Source of the DNA: Nocardia farcinica
GTDB lineage: Bacteria > Actinomycetota > Actinomycetes > Mycobacteriales > Mycobacteriaceae
Reading direction: 5' to 3'
Length of the DNA stretch: 64,000 nucleotides
Assembly: GCF_001182745.1 (NCBI RefSeq)
Contig: NZ_LN868939.1
Coordinates: 2,232,001-2,296,000 of the forward strand
Shown here piece by piece: positions 54,119-63,955 of this stretch (the first letter of the stretch is position 1; every line of letters begins with the position of its first letter). Position numbers and translations under genes: made by a program. The notes beneath the pieces are model-generated. The model was not told the DNA's origin. It made no database searches and was given only the letters and a program-made list of their open reading frames with translations.

Positions 54119-55009
54119 TCAGCGGCCGCGCGGCGGCGCGCCACCGGGCGCCATCGGGTTCCGCGGGGTGTTCTGCGCGCGCTCGGCGACGCCGATCGTC
54201 AGCGAGACCAGCATCCGGTCCGCCGGGCTGCCGGTGACGGTGGCCAGTTCGGCATCCCAGCCGTCACCGAAGACGTTGTCGGAGTCCAGCGACACCCGCG
54301 ACAGGTTGGTCACGCTGCGGGCATAGCCGGAATCGTGCGCGAACACCTGCTCGCAGGACTGCTGTGGCAGCGCGATCTGCGAGGTCAGCCGGGCGTTCTC
54401 GCCCGAGAGCGCCGAAGCAGGCGAGTCGTAGACCTCGAAATGGATGTGCGGCCAGCGGCCGGAATAGCACGCCGGGAAGATCGAGGTGAACGTGACGGTG
54501 CCGGAATCGTCGGCCACCTGGACACCGCGCAGATAGTTCTCACCGGTGACGTTCGCGCCGTAGAGCGAGTACTCGCCGTCGCGATCGCAGTGCCACACGT
54601 ACACGGCCATGCCGGTGCCCGCCGCGCCGCCGTTCGCGAGATCTCGCAGCGACAGCGACAGCGTCATCGGCACCCCCTCGGCCACGCCGGTCGCGCCGCC
54701 GAAACTGCGCGTGATGTCGGACCGGAGCACGCCCGACTGGACGAGGACGTTCGGCCCGTTGGTCCCGTCGCCCGGATAGGGGCCCGCGGTCTCCTGCGGC
54801 GCCGCCGCGACCGCGCCGGCCGAGGTGGATGTCGCGCCGCCCGTCGTCGTGCCGCCCGTCGTCGCGGTGATGTCGTCGGCGGACGCGCAGCCCGCCGCCA
54901 CCGCCGCGGTGCCCGCCGCGCCCAGGAAGAACAACGCCCGCCGCCGCGACATCACCGCCATGTCGTAGCCGAGCCCGCGGTCGTGCTCGTGTCGATCGTC
55001 TCCGCCCAT
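54119..55009 (-). CDS. Exported intradiol ring-cleavage dioxygenase-like protein
   Basis: A 296-residue protein. After a 20-residue His/Asp/Gly-rich start comes SRRRALFFLGAAGTAAVAAG with a Cys soon after, a Tat signal with lipobox, so it is probably an exported lipoprotein. The catalytic domain resembles the protocatechuate 3,4-dioxygenase fold: ETAGPYPGDGTNGPNVLVQ, MAVYVWHCDRDGEYSLYG, and FPACYSGRWPHIHFEVYDSP, where Tyr and His residues would bind Fe(III). Family members outside the cell are poorly known; lignin-derived catechols or siderophore catechols are possible substrates. ATG has an AGGAGG site. Confidence 0.85.
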   Translation of the reverse strand: MGGDDRHEHDRGLGYDMAVMSRRRALFFLGAAGTAAVAAGCASADDITATTGGTTTGGATSTSAGAVAAAPQETAGPYPGDGTNGPNVLVQSGVLRSDITRSFGGATGVAEGVPMTLSLSLRDLANGGAAGTGMAVYVWHCDRDGEYSLYGANVTGENYLRGVQVADDSGTVTFTSIFPACYSGRWPHIHFEVYDSPASALSGENARLTSQIALPQQSCEQVFAHDSGYARSVTNLSRVSLDSDNVFGDGWDAELATVTGSPADRMLVSLTIGVAERAQNTPRNPMAPGGAPPRGR

Positions 55010-55119
55010 CCCTGCCTCCTTCAGCCGTGTCCGTGCCGACGGTAGGAAGCGCCGCTGCCATCCGGCTGGGGGACCGCTGGGAGATCGCTGGGAGCGGGTC
55101 GAAGCTGCCGCCGGGCCGC

Positions 55120-56187
55120 TCAGTCGGTGACGAATCCGTTGAGGGTGTTGCGGAGGTCGGTGAGCAGTGCGCGGGCCGCGGTGAGGCCGCCGCCGTGCCA
55201 GACGCTGTCCTCCACGGCGAAGACGCGATGGTCGGACACCGCGCCCAGGTCTTTCCACTCCCGGCCGCGCATCACCGACTCGCCGTACTCCTTGCCCTGC
55301 TCACCGGCCAGGATCACATAGATCAGGTCGCCTTCGACCTGCTCCTGGTACCGGCCGGCGGCCACGTCGAAGGAGGCGCCGCGCTGGGCGGCCGGGCGCT
55401 GCACCCCCGCGTCGGCGAGTACGCCGCCCGCGAAGCTGTCGGCACCCTGCACCCGCATGGTGTCGGCGGTGAACCGGACGACCGAGGCCTGGCTCTCGGT
55501 GGCCGCGATCGCGGTGCCCGTCTCGCGGGCTTCGTCACGGTAGCTCCGCAACGCCGCCGCCGCGGCCTGCTCGCGACCCAGTCCCGCCGCGAAGGCGGCG
55601 AATTCGGCCTGCCAGCCGGTGGGGGAACCGACCAGCACCGTGGGGGCGATGGCCCGCAACGCGTCGAAAGTAGCCGCGCCCGAGGGGGTTTCGCCGATGA
55701 TCACATCCGGTCGCAGCCCGGCGATGGCGGCGAGATCCGGCTCGGCGGCACTGCCGACCACCGGAATCTCCAGCACGCCGGTGCCCAGATACTGCGGCTG
55801 CGGACGCGGCCCGTCCACCGCGACCGCGCCGACCACGCGCTCCCACAGGCCGAGCGCGCAGGTGGCGTCCAGGGCCGAGGTGGTGAGCACGACGATGCGC
55901 TGCGGGTCGGCGGGCACCTCCGACACGCCCGCCGCATGGGTCACCGAGCGGGTACCCGACGCCTGGTCGGGGGCGCTGGGCAGCGGGCAGGCGTGCGTGG
56001 TGTCGCGTTCCAGGCCGACCACGCCCGCACCGGCGATGTTGGTGGTGGTGCGCACGATCGAACTGGCGTCGTCGGCGCGATCACCGCATCCGGTGAGGGC
56101 GGCCGCGCACAGCGCCGCCACGGCCGCGACGGCGAATCGGGTGGCCACGGTGCGGTTTCGGGTGCGGACGAGGGCGCTCACCGGCAT
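55120..56187 (-). CDS. Fe3+-siderophore-type ABC substrate-binding lipoprotein
   Basis: A 355-residue binding protein of the FecB/FepB type. The lipobox is LTGC near residue 34. Domain motifs are SEVPADPQRIVVLTTSALDA, ERVVGAVAVDGPRPQPQYLG, IAGLRPDVIIGETPSGAATF and a late GREWKDLGAVSDHRVFAVED. It should capture a ferric siderophore, heme or cobalamin-type ligand outside the membrane. No permease or ATPase is adjacent, so it must use a transporter encoded elsewhere. TACCCT 7 nt before the ATG suggests a leaderless mRNA. Confidence 0.86.
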   Translation of the reverse strand: MPVSALVRTRNRTVATRFAVAAVAALCAAALTGCGDRADDASSIVRTTTNIAGAGVVGLERDTTHACPLPSAPDQASGTRSVTHAAGVSEVPADPQRIVVLTTSALDATCALGLWERVVGAVAVDGPRPQPQYLGTGVLEIPVVGSAAEPDLAAIAGLRPDVIIGETPSGAATFDALRAIAPTVLVGSPTGWQAEFAAFAAGLGREQAAAAALRSYRDEARETGTAIAATESQASVVRFTADTMRVQGADSFAGGVLADAGVQRPAAQRGASFDVAAGRYQEQVEGDLIYVILAGEQGKEYGESVMRGREWKDLGAVSDHRVFAVEDSVWHGGGLTAARALLTDLRNTLNGFVTD

Positions 56188-56194
56188 GCCGGAG

Positions 56195-56200
56195 AGGGTA
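56195..56200 (-). promoter_or_regulatory. -10 element of the siderophore-binding protein gene (leaderless start)
   Basis: On the minus strand TACCCT ends 7 nt before the ATG at 56187. No iron-regulator palindrome (IdeR/DtxR type) was recognised nearby. Confidence 0.5.
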
Positions 56201-56232
56201 CAGGCGAGCGCCCCCTGGCGATGGTGCCGGGC

Positions 56233-57030
56233 TCAGGATCCGGGCACGTCCCCGCCGACGCAGAAGCGCGCACCGGTCGGATCGGCCAGCACCGCCATCC
56301 GCCCGTACGGGCTGTCCTCGGCCGGGTGCAGCACGCGTCCACCCAGGTCCACCGCCTTCGCCACGGTGGCGTCCACGTCCTCGGCGCCGAAGTACACCGT
56401 CCAGCCCGACATCCGCTGGGCCGGATCCACCACGGCGGCGTCCATGACGCCGCCGAGCATCGGACTCGTCGAGTGGATCGTGGTGTAGCGGAAGTCCGGC
56501 GCGCCGGGCATCTCGAAGGTGTCCGCCCAGCCGAACACGTCGCGGTAGAAGGCCAGCGCCTTCTCGTACTCGGTGGTGTGCAGCTCGAACCAGGACGGCG
56601 CGCCCGCGTGGTCGCGCCACCGCCCGCCCTCGACCATCGCGCTGGTCTCGATGCCCGGGAAGGTGCCCGCCTGCCATACGCCGACCCCGGCCCCACCGGG
56701 ATCGCCGAGCACCACCATGGTGCCGAGATCGCCCACGTCGATGGCGGGCACGACGACCGTGCCGCCGTGCGTGGCGGCCGCCGCCGCGGTGGCGCGGGCA
56801 TCGGCGGCGGACAGGTAGATCGTCCACTGGTCGGGGGCGTCGGCGTCGGCCTCGGTCTTGCCCATGCCGCCCGCGACGGCCTTGCCGTCCTTGCGGAAGG
56901 TGAGATAGCCGCCGAACTCCTCGGCGCGGTCGGCCGTCCAGCCGAACAGCCCGCCGTAGAAGGCGACGGCGCCCTCGGGATCGGAGGTGAACAGGTCGAC
57001 CCAGACGGGATCGCCCGGCTTGGTGGTCAT
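56233..57030 (-). CDS. Tandem VOC (glyoxalase-like) protein
   Basis: A 265-residue protein with two vicinal-oxygen-chelate domains. The first (about 5-125) begins PVWVDLFTSDPEGAVAFYGG and the second (about 140-262) WFELHTTEYEKALAFYRDVF, both with the FYxxxFGW helix-strand signature and ending in related ADPTGARF / GDPGGAGV motifs. Such proteins act in antibiotic resistance, dioxygenation or as co-regulated stress proteins; the substrate is unknown. GGAGA ribosome site before the ATG. It is divergent from ctaD. Confidence 0.85.
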   Translation of the reverse strand: MTTKPGDPVWVDLFTSDPEGAVAFYGGLFGWTADRAEEFGGYLTFRKDGKAVAGGMGKTEADADAPDQWTIYLSAADARATAAAAATHGGTVVVPAIDVGDLGTMVVLGDPGGAGVGVWQAGTFPGIETSAMVEGGRWRDHAGAPSWFELHTTEYEKALAFYRDVFGWADTFEMPGAPDFRYTTIHSTSPMLGGVMDAAVVDPAQRMSGWTVYFGAEDVDATVAKAVDLGGRVLHPAEDSPYGRMAVLADPTGARFCVGGDVPGS

Positions 57031-57301
57031 GATGGTCTCCTCGGGGGTCGGGAACAGTGGCCGTGTGCTGCTGTCACCCCTTCAGACGTGCGGCGTCGGT
57101 GGAATTCATCGGCCCGGCGGGAGGTTCGCGCGCGGGACCGCCGCCGGGAAATACGACGCAGAGTAGGACCACCTGCCGTGTGGCACGGGCGCACGGTTTA
57201 CGATCTGTGGAGCGCAAGCGAACTGTCCGCTGTTCCGGTAACGGGATGTGTGCGAGCAGCGGAGCCTGCGGAGCGACCTAAAGGCACCTTCAGGAGGATC
57301 A

Positions 57302-59047
57302 GTGACTGCGGTAGAGCCCAGACCAGTCCCTCAGTTGGAAGCGACTCGACCGTATCCGGCACGGACCGGACCCAAGGGTTCTTTCCTCTACAAGATGGTC
57401 ACCACGACCGACCCGAAGGTGCTCGGCACCATGTACCTGGTGACCGCCATGAGCTTCTTCATGATCGGCGGTCTGATGGCCCTGCTGATGCGTGGTGAGC
57501 TGGCGCGCCCGGGTCTGCAGTTCCTCTCGCCCGAGCAGTTCAACCAGCTGTTCACCATGCACGGCACGATCATGCTGCTGTTCTACGCGACCGCGATCGT
57601 GTTCGGCTTCGCCAACATCATCCTGCCGCTGCAGATCGGCGCCCCCGACGTCGCCTTCCCGCGCCTGAACGCCTTCAGCTACTGGCTCTACGCGTTCGGC
57701 GCCACCATGGCCACCGCGGGCTTCATCACCCCCGGCGGCGCGGCCGACTTCGGCTGGACCGCCTACGTGCCGCTGACCGACATCCTGCACTCGCCCGGTG
57801 TCGGCACCGACCTGTGGATCCTCGGCCTCGCCGTCTCCGGTCTGGGCACCATCCTGGGCGGCGTGAACATGCTGACCACCGTCGTCTGCTTGCGCGCCCC
57901 CGGCATGACCATGTTCCGGATGCCGATCTTCACCTGGAACATCGCCGTCACCAGCGTGCTGGTGCTGCTGGCCTTCCCGCTGCTCACCGCGGCCCTGTTC
58001 GGCCTGGCCTACGACCGCCACCTGGGCGGGCACATCTACGACCCGGCCACCGGCGGCATCCTGCTCTACCAGCACCTGTTCTGGTTCTTCGGCCACCCCG
58101 AGGTCTACATCATCGCGCTGCCGTTCTTCGGCATCGTCTCCGAGATCTTCCCGGTGTTCAGCCGCAAGCCGATCTTCGGCTACACCACCCTGGTGTACGC
58201 GACCCTGGGCATCGCCGCGCTGTCCATCGCCGTGTGGGCGCACCACATGTACGCCACCGGCGCGGTGCTGCTGCCGTACTTCTCGTTCATGACCTTCCTC
58301 ATCGCGGTCCCGACCGGCGTGAAGTTCTTCAACTGGATCGGCACCATGTGGCGGGGTCAGCTGACCTTCGAATCGCCGATGCTGTGGTCGCTGGGCTTCC
58401 TGGTGACCTTCCTCTTCGGTGGTCTGTCCGGCGTCATCCTGGCCAGCCCGCCGCTGGACTTCCACGTCACCGACTCCTACTTCGTGGTCGCCCACTTCCA
58501 CTACGTGCTCTTCGGCACCATCGTGTTCGCCACCTTCGCCGGCATCTACTTCTGGTTCCCGAAGATCACCGGCCGCATGGTGGACGAGCGCCTGGCCAAG
58601 TGGCACTTCTGGGCCACCTTCGTCGGCTTCCACACCACCTTCCTGGTGCAGCACTGGCTGGGTGCGGAGGGCATGCCGCGCCGCTACGCCGACTACCTGC
58701 CCTCGGACGGCTTCACCACGCTGAACACGATCTCCACGATCGGCGCGTTCGTGCTCGGCGCCTCGATGCTGCCGTTCATCTGGAACATCTTCAAGAGCTA
58801 CCGCTACGGTGAGGTCGTCACCGTGGACGACCCGTGGGGTTACGGCAACTCGCTGGAGTGGGCCACCACCTGCCCGCCGCCGCGGCACAACTTCTACGAG
58901 CTGCCGCGCATCCGGTCCGAGCGTCCGGCCTTCGAGCTGCACTACCCGCACATGATCGAGCGCATGCGCGCCGAGGCGCACGTGGGCTGGGGCTCGGGCA
59001 AGCACGGGACCCCGCAGGACGACGACGCGTTGCTGGCGAAGAAGTAA
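57302..59047 (+). CDS. ctaD: Cytochrome c oxidase subunit I (aa3-type) CtaD
   Basis: A 581-residue, 12-helix core subunit of the terminal oxidase reducing O2 at the cytoplasmic membrane. Heme and copper ligands are present: His in [16 protein letters not shown] (low-spin heme a), [13 protein letters not shown] with the cross-linked His-Tyr pair of Cu[10 protein letters not shown] with two CuB His, and [11 protein letters not shown] with the heme a3 and heme a His. The C-terminus ([12 protein letters not shown]) is short and charged. GTG follows AGGAGGATCA. The other subunits are not in the window. Confidence 0.95.
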
Positions 59048-60346
<1,299 letters not shown>

Positions 60347-60362
60347 GCGGGCCGCGGGCCGC

Positions 60363-60380
60363 CGCCGGGAATGCCCGGCG
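60363..60380 (+). terminator. Small hairpin after serB
   Basis: CGCCGGG-AATG-CCCGGCG, a perfect 7-bp stem 16 nt after the stop, without a U-tract. Confidence 0.45.
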
Positions 60381-60450
60381 CCGCCCGCGCCTTGCACACG
60401 CCAGGCATCCGCACGCACCGGATGCACCGTGACGCCCGAAGGGGGAGCGC

Positions 60451-61239
60451 ATGACCGACCCGGACAGCGGCGGCGACATCCGGTTCGTCGACGAAATCCC
60501 GGACACACCGGCGGCTTTCCGTGCCAGGCATGCCGTGTTGGCCCGCGGTTACGGCGGCGCCGACGATCCGGCGGACCCGGATCGCGTACAGGCCATGCAG
60601 ATGGTGCTGCACCTGCCCAAGGTGGATCCACCCGCGCGCAGCGCCCTGCTCGCCGCCGCCGCGTCGGCGGTGGTGGCGCTGTGCCTCGACCCGCGGGTCG
60701 GCCACGGCGGGCCGTGGGAACAGCGGTTCCTGGCCTGGACCGGCGCGCGTATCCGCAAGGTGGCCCGGCGGGCGCGCGGCGCGCAGTGGCAGGCCGCGAC
60801 CGAGGTCGACGGGGTGACCGTCGAGGTCGACGGCGCCGCGGCGCGGGCCTATGTGCCCGGCCCGGTCGGGGAGGTGGACCCGCGGATCAGGAAGCTGCAG
60901 ATCGGCGGCACCGACCTCGCCCACGACGAGCCGGGCCCGCCCGACCCGGATCTGCCCGTGCTGTGGGTGAATTCGGCCCTGGGCATGTCGCTGGGCAAAT
61001 CCGCGGCACAGGTGGGACACGCGAGCATGCTGCTGGCGGGCGCGATGAGCGCCGAGCACGCGTTGCGCTGGGCCGGAGCGGGTTTCCGCTGTTCGGTGCG
61101 CGAGGCCGACCCGGACCGCTGGCGTGCGCTGACCGCGCTGGTGGACGCCGGCGCGGCGATCGCCGTGCGGGACGCCGGATTCACCGAGATCGCGCCCGGT
61201 TCGCTGACCGTGATCGGGGTGCCCGCCGACACCTGGTGA
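60451..61239 (+). CDS. PTH2-like peptidyl-tRNA hydrolase domain protein
   Basis: A 262-residue protein whose C-terminal 115 residues match PTH2-type peptidyl-tRNA hydrolases: LPVLWVNSALGMSLGKSAAQ, VGHASMLLAGAM and VRDAGFTEIAPGSLTVIGVP. The N-terminal 140 residues are an actinobacterial extension with no recognised domain. PTH2 enzymes release tRNA from stalled peptidyl-tRNA; bacteria mainly use the unrelated Pth, so this may be a backup or have shifted function. GGGGGAG ribosome site. Followed by an ABC ATPase gene after 36 nt. Confidence 0.78.
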   Translation: MTDPDSGGDIRFVDEIPDTPAAFRARHAVLARGYGGADDPADPDRVQAMQMVLHLPKVDPPARSALLAAAASAVVALCLDPRVGHGGPWEQRFLAWTGARIRKVARRARGAQWQAATEVDGVTVEVDGAAARAYVPGPVGEVDPRIRKLQIGGTDLAHDEPGPPDPDLPVLWVNSALGMSLGKSAAQVGHASMLLAGAMSAEHALRWAGAGFRCSVREADPDRWRALTALVDAGAAIAVRDAGFTEIAPGSLTVIGVPADTW

Positions 61240-61275
61240 GGGCCGGTCCGACACCGCCGCGGGATCTGAGCCAAG

Positions 61276-62109
61276 ATGGAGCGCGTGCCGCAACCGGATC
61301 CCGATCTGCTCATCGACTTCACCGACGTGACCATCCGACGCTCGGGGCACACCCTCGTCGGCCCGGTCACCTGGCAGGTCGAGCTCGACGAACGCTGGGT
61401 CGTGCTCGGACCCAACGGCGCGGGCAAGACCTCCCTGCTCCGTATCGCCGCCGCCGAGACCCACCCCACCTCGGGCACGGCCAACCTGCTCGGCGAAACC
61501 CTCGGCCGGGTGGACGTCAGCGAACTGCGCCCGCGCATCGGCCTGTCCTCGGCCGCGCTGGCCGGGCGCGTGCCCCGCGACGAGAAGGTGCTCGATCTGG
61601 TGGTCTCCGCGGGCTACGCGGTGCTCGGCCGCTGGCGCGAGCGCTACGACGACATGGACACCGACCGGGCCGTGGACATGCTGGAAAGCCTCGGCGCCGA
61701 ACACCTTTCCGACCGCACCTACGGCACCCTGTCCGAGGGTGAGCGCAAACGGGTGCTGATCGCCCGCGCGCTGATGACCGATCCCGAACTGCTGCTGCTC
61801 GACGAACCCGCCGCCGGGCTCGACCTGGGCGGGCGCGAGGAGCTCGTCGAGCGACTGGGCGACCTGGCCGCCGACCCGGACGCGCCCGCCATCGTGCTGG
61901 TGACCCATCACGTGGAGGAGATCCCGCCCGGGTTCACCCACGCCCTGCTGCTCAACGAGGGCGAGGTGGTGGCCCAGGGCCTGCTCGACGACGTGTTGAC
62001 CTCCGAGAACCTCAGCGAGGCATTCCGCCAGGCCATCGCCCTCGACCGGATCGAAGGCCGCTGGTTCGCGCGGCGGGCGCGCCGGGCGGGCAGGCACCGC
62101 TCGCGCTGA
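61276..62109 (+). CDS. ABC transporter ATP-binding protein (stand-alone)
   Basis: A 277-residue ATPase with Walker A (GPNGAGKTS), signature LSEGERKRVLIARAL, Walker B (LLLLDEPAAGLD) and the switch His in IVLVTHHVEEIPPGF. The LSEGE signature and the absence of a membrane partner resemble YlmA/ModF-type proteins, whose function is unclear. No permease gene is adjacent. ATG 61276 is used; GTG three codons later is an alternative. Confidence 0.85.
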   Translation: MERVPQPDPDLLIDFTDVTIRRSGHTLVGPVTWQVELDERWVVLGPNGAGKTSLLRIAAAETHPTSGTANLLGETLGRVDVSELRPRIGLSSAALAGRVPRDEKVLDLVVSAGYAVLGRWRERYDDMDTDRAVDMLESLGAEHLSDRTYGTLSEGERKRVLIARALMTDPELLLLDEPAAGLDLGGREELVERLGDLAADPDAPAIVLVTHHVEEIPPGFTHALLLNEGEVVAQGLLDDVLTSENLSEAFRQAIALDRIEGRWFARRARRAGRHRSR

Positions 62110-62127
62110 CGCCACAGTGACGCGGGT

Positions 62128-62133
62128 TATGGT
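62128..62133 (+). promoter_or_regulatory. -10 element of the NUDIX gene (leaderless start)
   Basis: TATGGT ends 6 nt before the GTG at 62140; no ribosome site. Confidence 0.6.
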
Positions 62134-62139
62134 GCTGGG

Positions 62140-62979
62140 GTGAGTGAGACCAATTCGGCGGGCGCCCCGGCGTCGCAGGCGCCCCAGCCCAAGGACGCCT
62201 CGACGGTGATGCTGGTGCGCGACAGCGCACGCGGACCCGAGGTGTTCCTGCAGCGCCGCGTCGGCGGGATGGCCTTCGCGGCGGGCATGACGGTGTTCCC
62301 CGGCGGCGGGGTCGACCCCTCCGACGCCACCGCCGACATCGCCTGGGCCGGTCCCGAACCGGCCTGGTGGGCACGCCGTTTCGACACCACCGAGCCACGG
62401 GTCAAGGCCCTGGTCTGCGCGGCGGTGCGGGAGACGTTCGAGGAATGCGGGGTGCTGCTGGCCGGGCCGACCGCCGACACCGTCGTGGGCGACACGGCCG
62501 CCTACCGCGAAGCACGCGGGAAGCTGGAGCGGCGCGAACTCTCGCTGGCCGCCTTCCTCGCCGAGGAGAAGCTCGTCCTGCGCGCGGATCTGCTGCGGCC
62601 GTGGGCGAATTGGATCACCCCGGTGATCGAGCCGCGCCGCTACGACACCCGGTTCTTCGTCGCCGTGCTGCCCTCGGGCCAGCGCGCCGACGGCGCCACC
62701 TCCGAGGCCGCCGAGGTGCACTGGCGCACCCCCGCCGAGGAACTGGACCGCTGGCGCGAGGGCGTCGACATCCTGCTGCCGCCCACCTGGGCCCAGCTGG
62801 ACGCGCTCGCGGCCTTCGACTCGACTGCCGAGATCCTGGCCGCCGAACCGGTGATCGAGCCGATCATGCCGGTGTTGGCCCCCGCCGGCGGCGCACAGAA
62901 GCTGACGTTCCCCGACGGCGCCCGCTACTTCGCCGACCTGCCGGAGGCGGGCAAGCTGCGCGGTTCGGCGCGCAGCTGA
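62140..62979 (+). CDS. NUDIX hydrolase
   Basis: A 279-residue hydrolase of nucleoside diphosphate-linked compounds. TVMLVRDSARGPEVFLQRRV starts the fold, and the Nudix box is extended, from GMTVFPGGGVDPSD to VRETFEECGVLLAG with about 35 inserted residues between the Gly and REtfEECG parts. The REXXEE catalytic core is intact. The C-terminal half (RPWANWITPVIEPRRYDTRF) suggests the CoA-diphosphatase-like NUDT19/RpP1 group. The next gene, an enoyl-CoA hydratase paralogue, would fit acyl-CoA metabolism. Substrate unproven. Confidence 0.86.
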   Translation: MSETNSAGAPASQAPQPKDASTVMLVRDSARGPEVFLQRRVGGMAFAAGMTVFPGGGVDPSDATADIAWAGPEPAWWARRFDTTEPRVKALVCAAVRETFEECGVLLAGPTADTVVGDTAAYREARGKLERRELSLAAFLAEEKLVLRADLLRPWANWITPVIEPRRYDTRFFVAVLPSGQRADGATSEAAEVHWRTPAEELDRWREGVDILLPPTWAQLDALAAFDSTAEILAAEPVIEPIMPVLAPAGGAQKLTFPDGARYFADLPEAGKLRGSARS

Positions 62980-63016
62980 GCGCCGGGCATCGCGCGGGCG
63001 CGGGTGCGCCGGGCGG

Positions 63017-63022
63017 TAGGTT
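63017..63022 (+). promoter_or_regulatory. -10 element of the enoyl-CoA hydratase gene (leaderless start)
   Basis: TAGGTT ends 7 nt before the ATG at 63030; no ribosome site. Confidence 0.55.
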
Positions 63023-63029
63023 GCCTGGT

Positions 63030-63797
63030 ATGGCCGAATTCGTGACCCTGGGGCAGCCGGACGAGGACGGGGTCGCCGTCCTGCGCATCGCCCGCCCGCC
63101 GATGAATCAGATCAACATCCAGGTGGCACGCGAGGTGGCCGAGGCCGCGGCGCGGGTGGCCGCCGATCCGGCGGTGGCGGCGCTCATCGTCTACGGCGAC
63201 GAGCGGGTGTTCTGCGCGGGGGACGACATGGCCGAACTCGCCGGGCTCGACCGCGACGGCGCCGCGGCACGGGCCGCCGATCTGCAGGACGCGCTGGGAT
63301 GTCTGGCCAGGGTGCCGCAGCCGACGGTCGCCGCGATCTGCGGGTACGCCCTGGGCGCCGGGTTGGAACTCGCGCTCGGCGCCGACCGCAGGATCATCGG
63401 CGACAACGTCAAACTCGGTCTGCCGCAGATCCGTGCCGGGTTGATCCCGCTCGCGGGCATCCGGCGGCTGGCGCTGTCGATCGGCCCGTCCGCGGCCAAG
63501 GATCTGGTGTACTCCGGCCGCTTCGTCGCGGCCGACGAGGCGCGGACGCTGGGTCTGGTGGACGAGGTGGTCGCTCCCGACGACGTGTTCGCGGCGGCTC
63601 GGCGCTGGGCCGGGCAGTTCACCGGCGGTCCGGCGCGGGCGCTGGCCGCCGCCAAGGCCGTGTTCGAGGCCGGGCCGCACGGTCTCGACCGTGCCCGCAC
63701 CGAATGGGCCGCCCTGTTCGACACCGCGGACCGGCGCATCGGCACCAGCTCCTACGTCGCCGAAGGGCCGGGCTCGGCGGTGTTCACCGGGCGGTGA
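63030..63797 (+). CDS. Enoyl-CoA hydratase/isomerase family protein with Glu-to-Gln change
   Basis: A 255-residue crotonase-fold protein. VFCAGDDMAELAGLD forms the first oxyanion loop and CGYALGAGLELALGADRRI holds Glu113, the first catalytic acid. The second catalytic position, 20 residues later, reads LGLPQIRAGLIPLAG: Gln133 replaces the usual Glu (PEI). True hydratases need both acids, so this protein may be an isomerase, thioesterase or other crotonase, or have lost activity. It has the size and neighbourhood style of mycobacterial echA1, but equivalence is not proven. Confidence 0.88.
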   Translation: MAEFVTLGQPDEDGVAVLRIARPPMNQINIQVAREVAEAAARVAADPAVAALIVYGDERVFCAGDDMAELAGLDRDGAAARAADLQDALGCLARVPQPTVAAICGYALGAGLELALGADRRIIGDNVKLGLPQIRAGLIPLAGIRRLALSIGPSAAKDLVYSGRFVAADEARTLGLVDEVVAPDDVFAAARRWAGQFTGGPARALAAAKAVFEAGPHGLDRARTEWAALFDTADRRIGTSSYVAEGPGSAVFTGR

Positions 63798-63941
63798 CGG
63801 ACCCCGAAGGCAGCCCGAGCGACCGACTCGGGCGGGGTGTGCGGCACGATTGCGCTGATAGGAACAGGTTCTAGTTCCGGCGGCTCTCGGTCACCTGTCC
63901 GAATGACCGGCCCGCGCACCGTACCGCCGGGTAGATCTGGG

Positions 63942-63947
63942 TAGGCT
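63942..63947 (+). promoter_or_regulatory. -10 element of the last gene (leaderless start)
   Basis: TAGGCT ends 8 nt before the ATG at 63956. The preceding 63798-63941 shows no other clear signal. Confidence 0.5.
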
Positions 63948-63955
63948 TGGCGACC

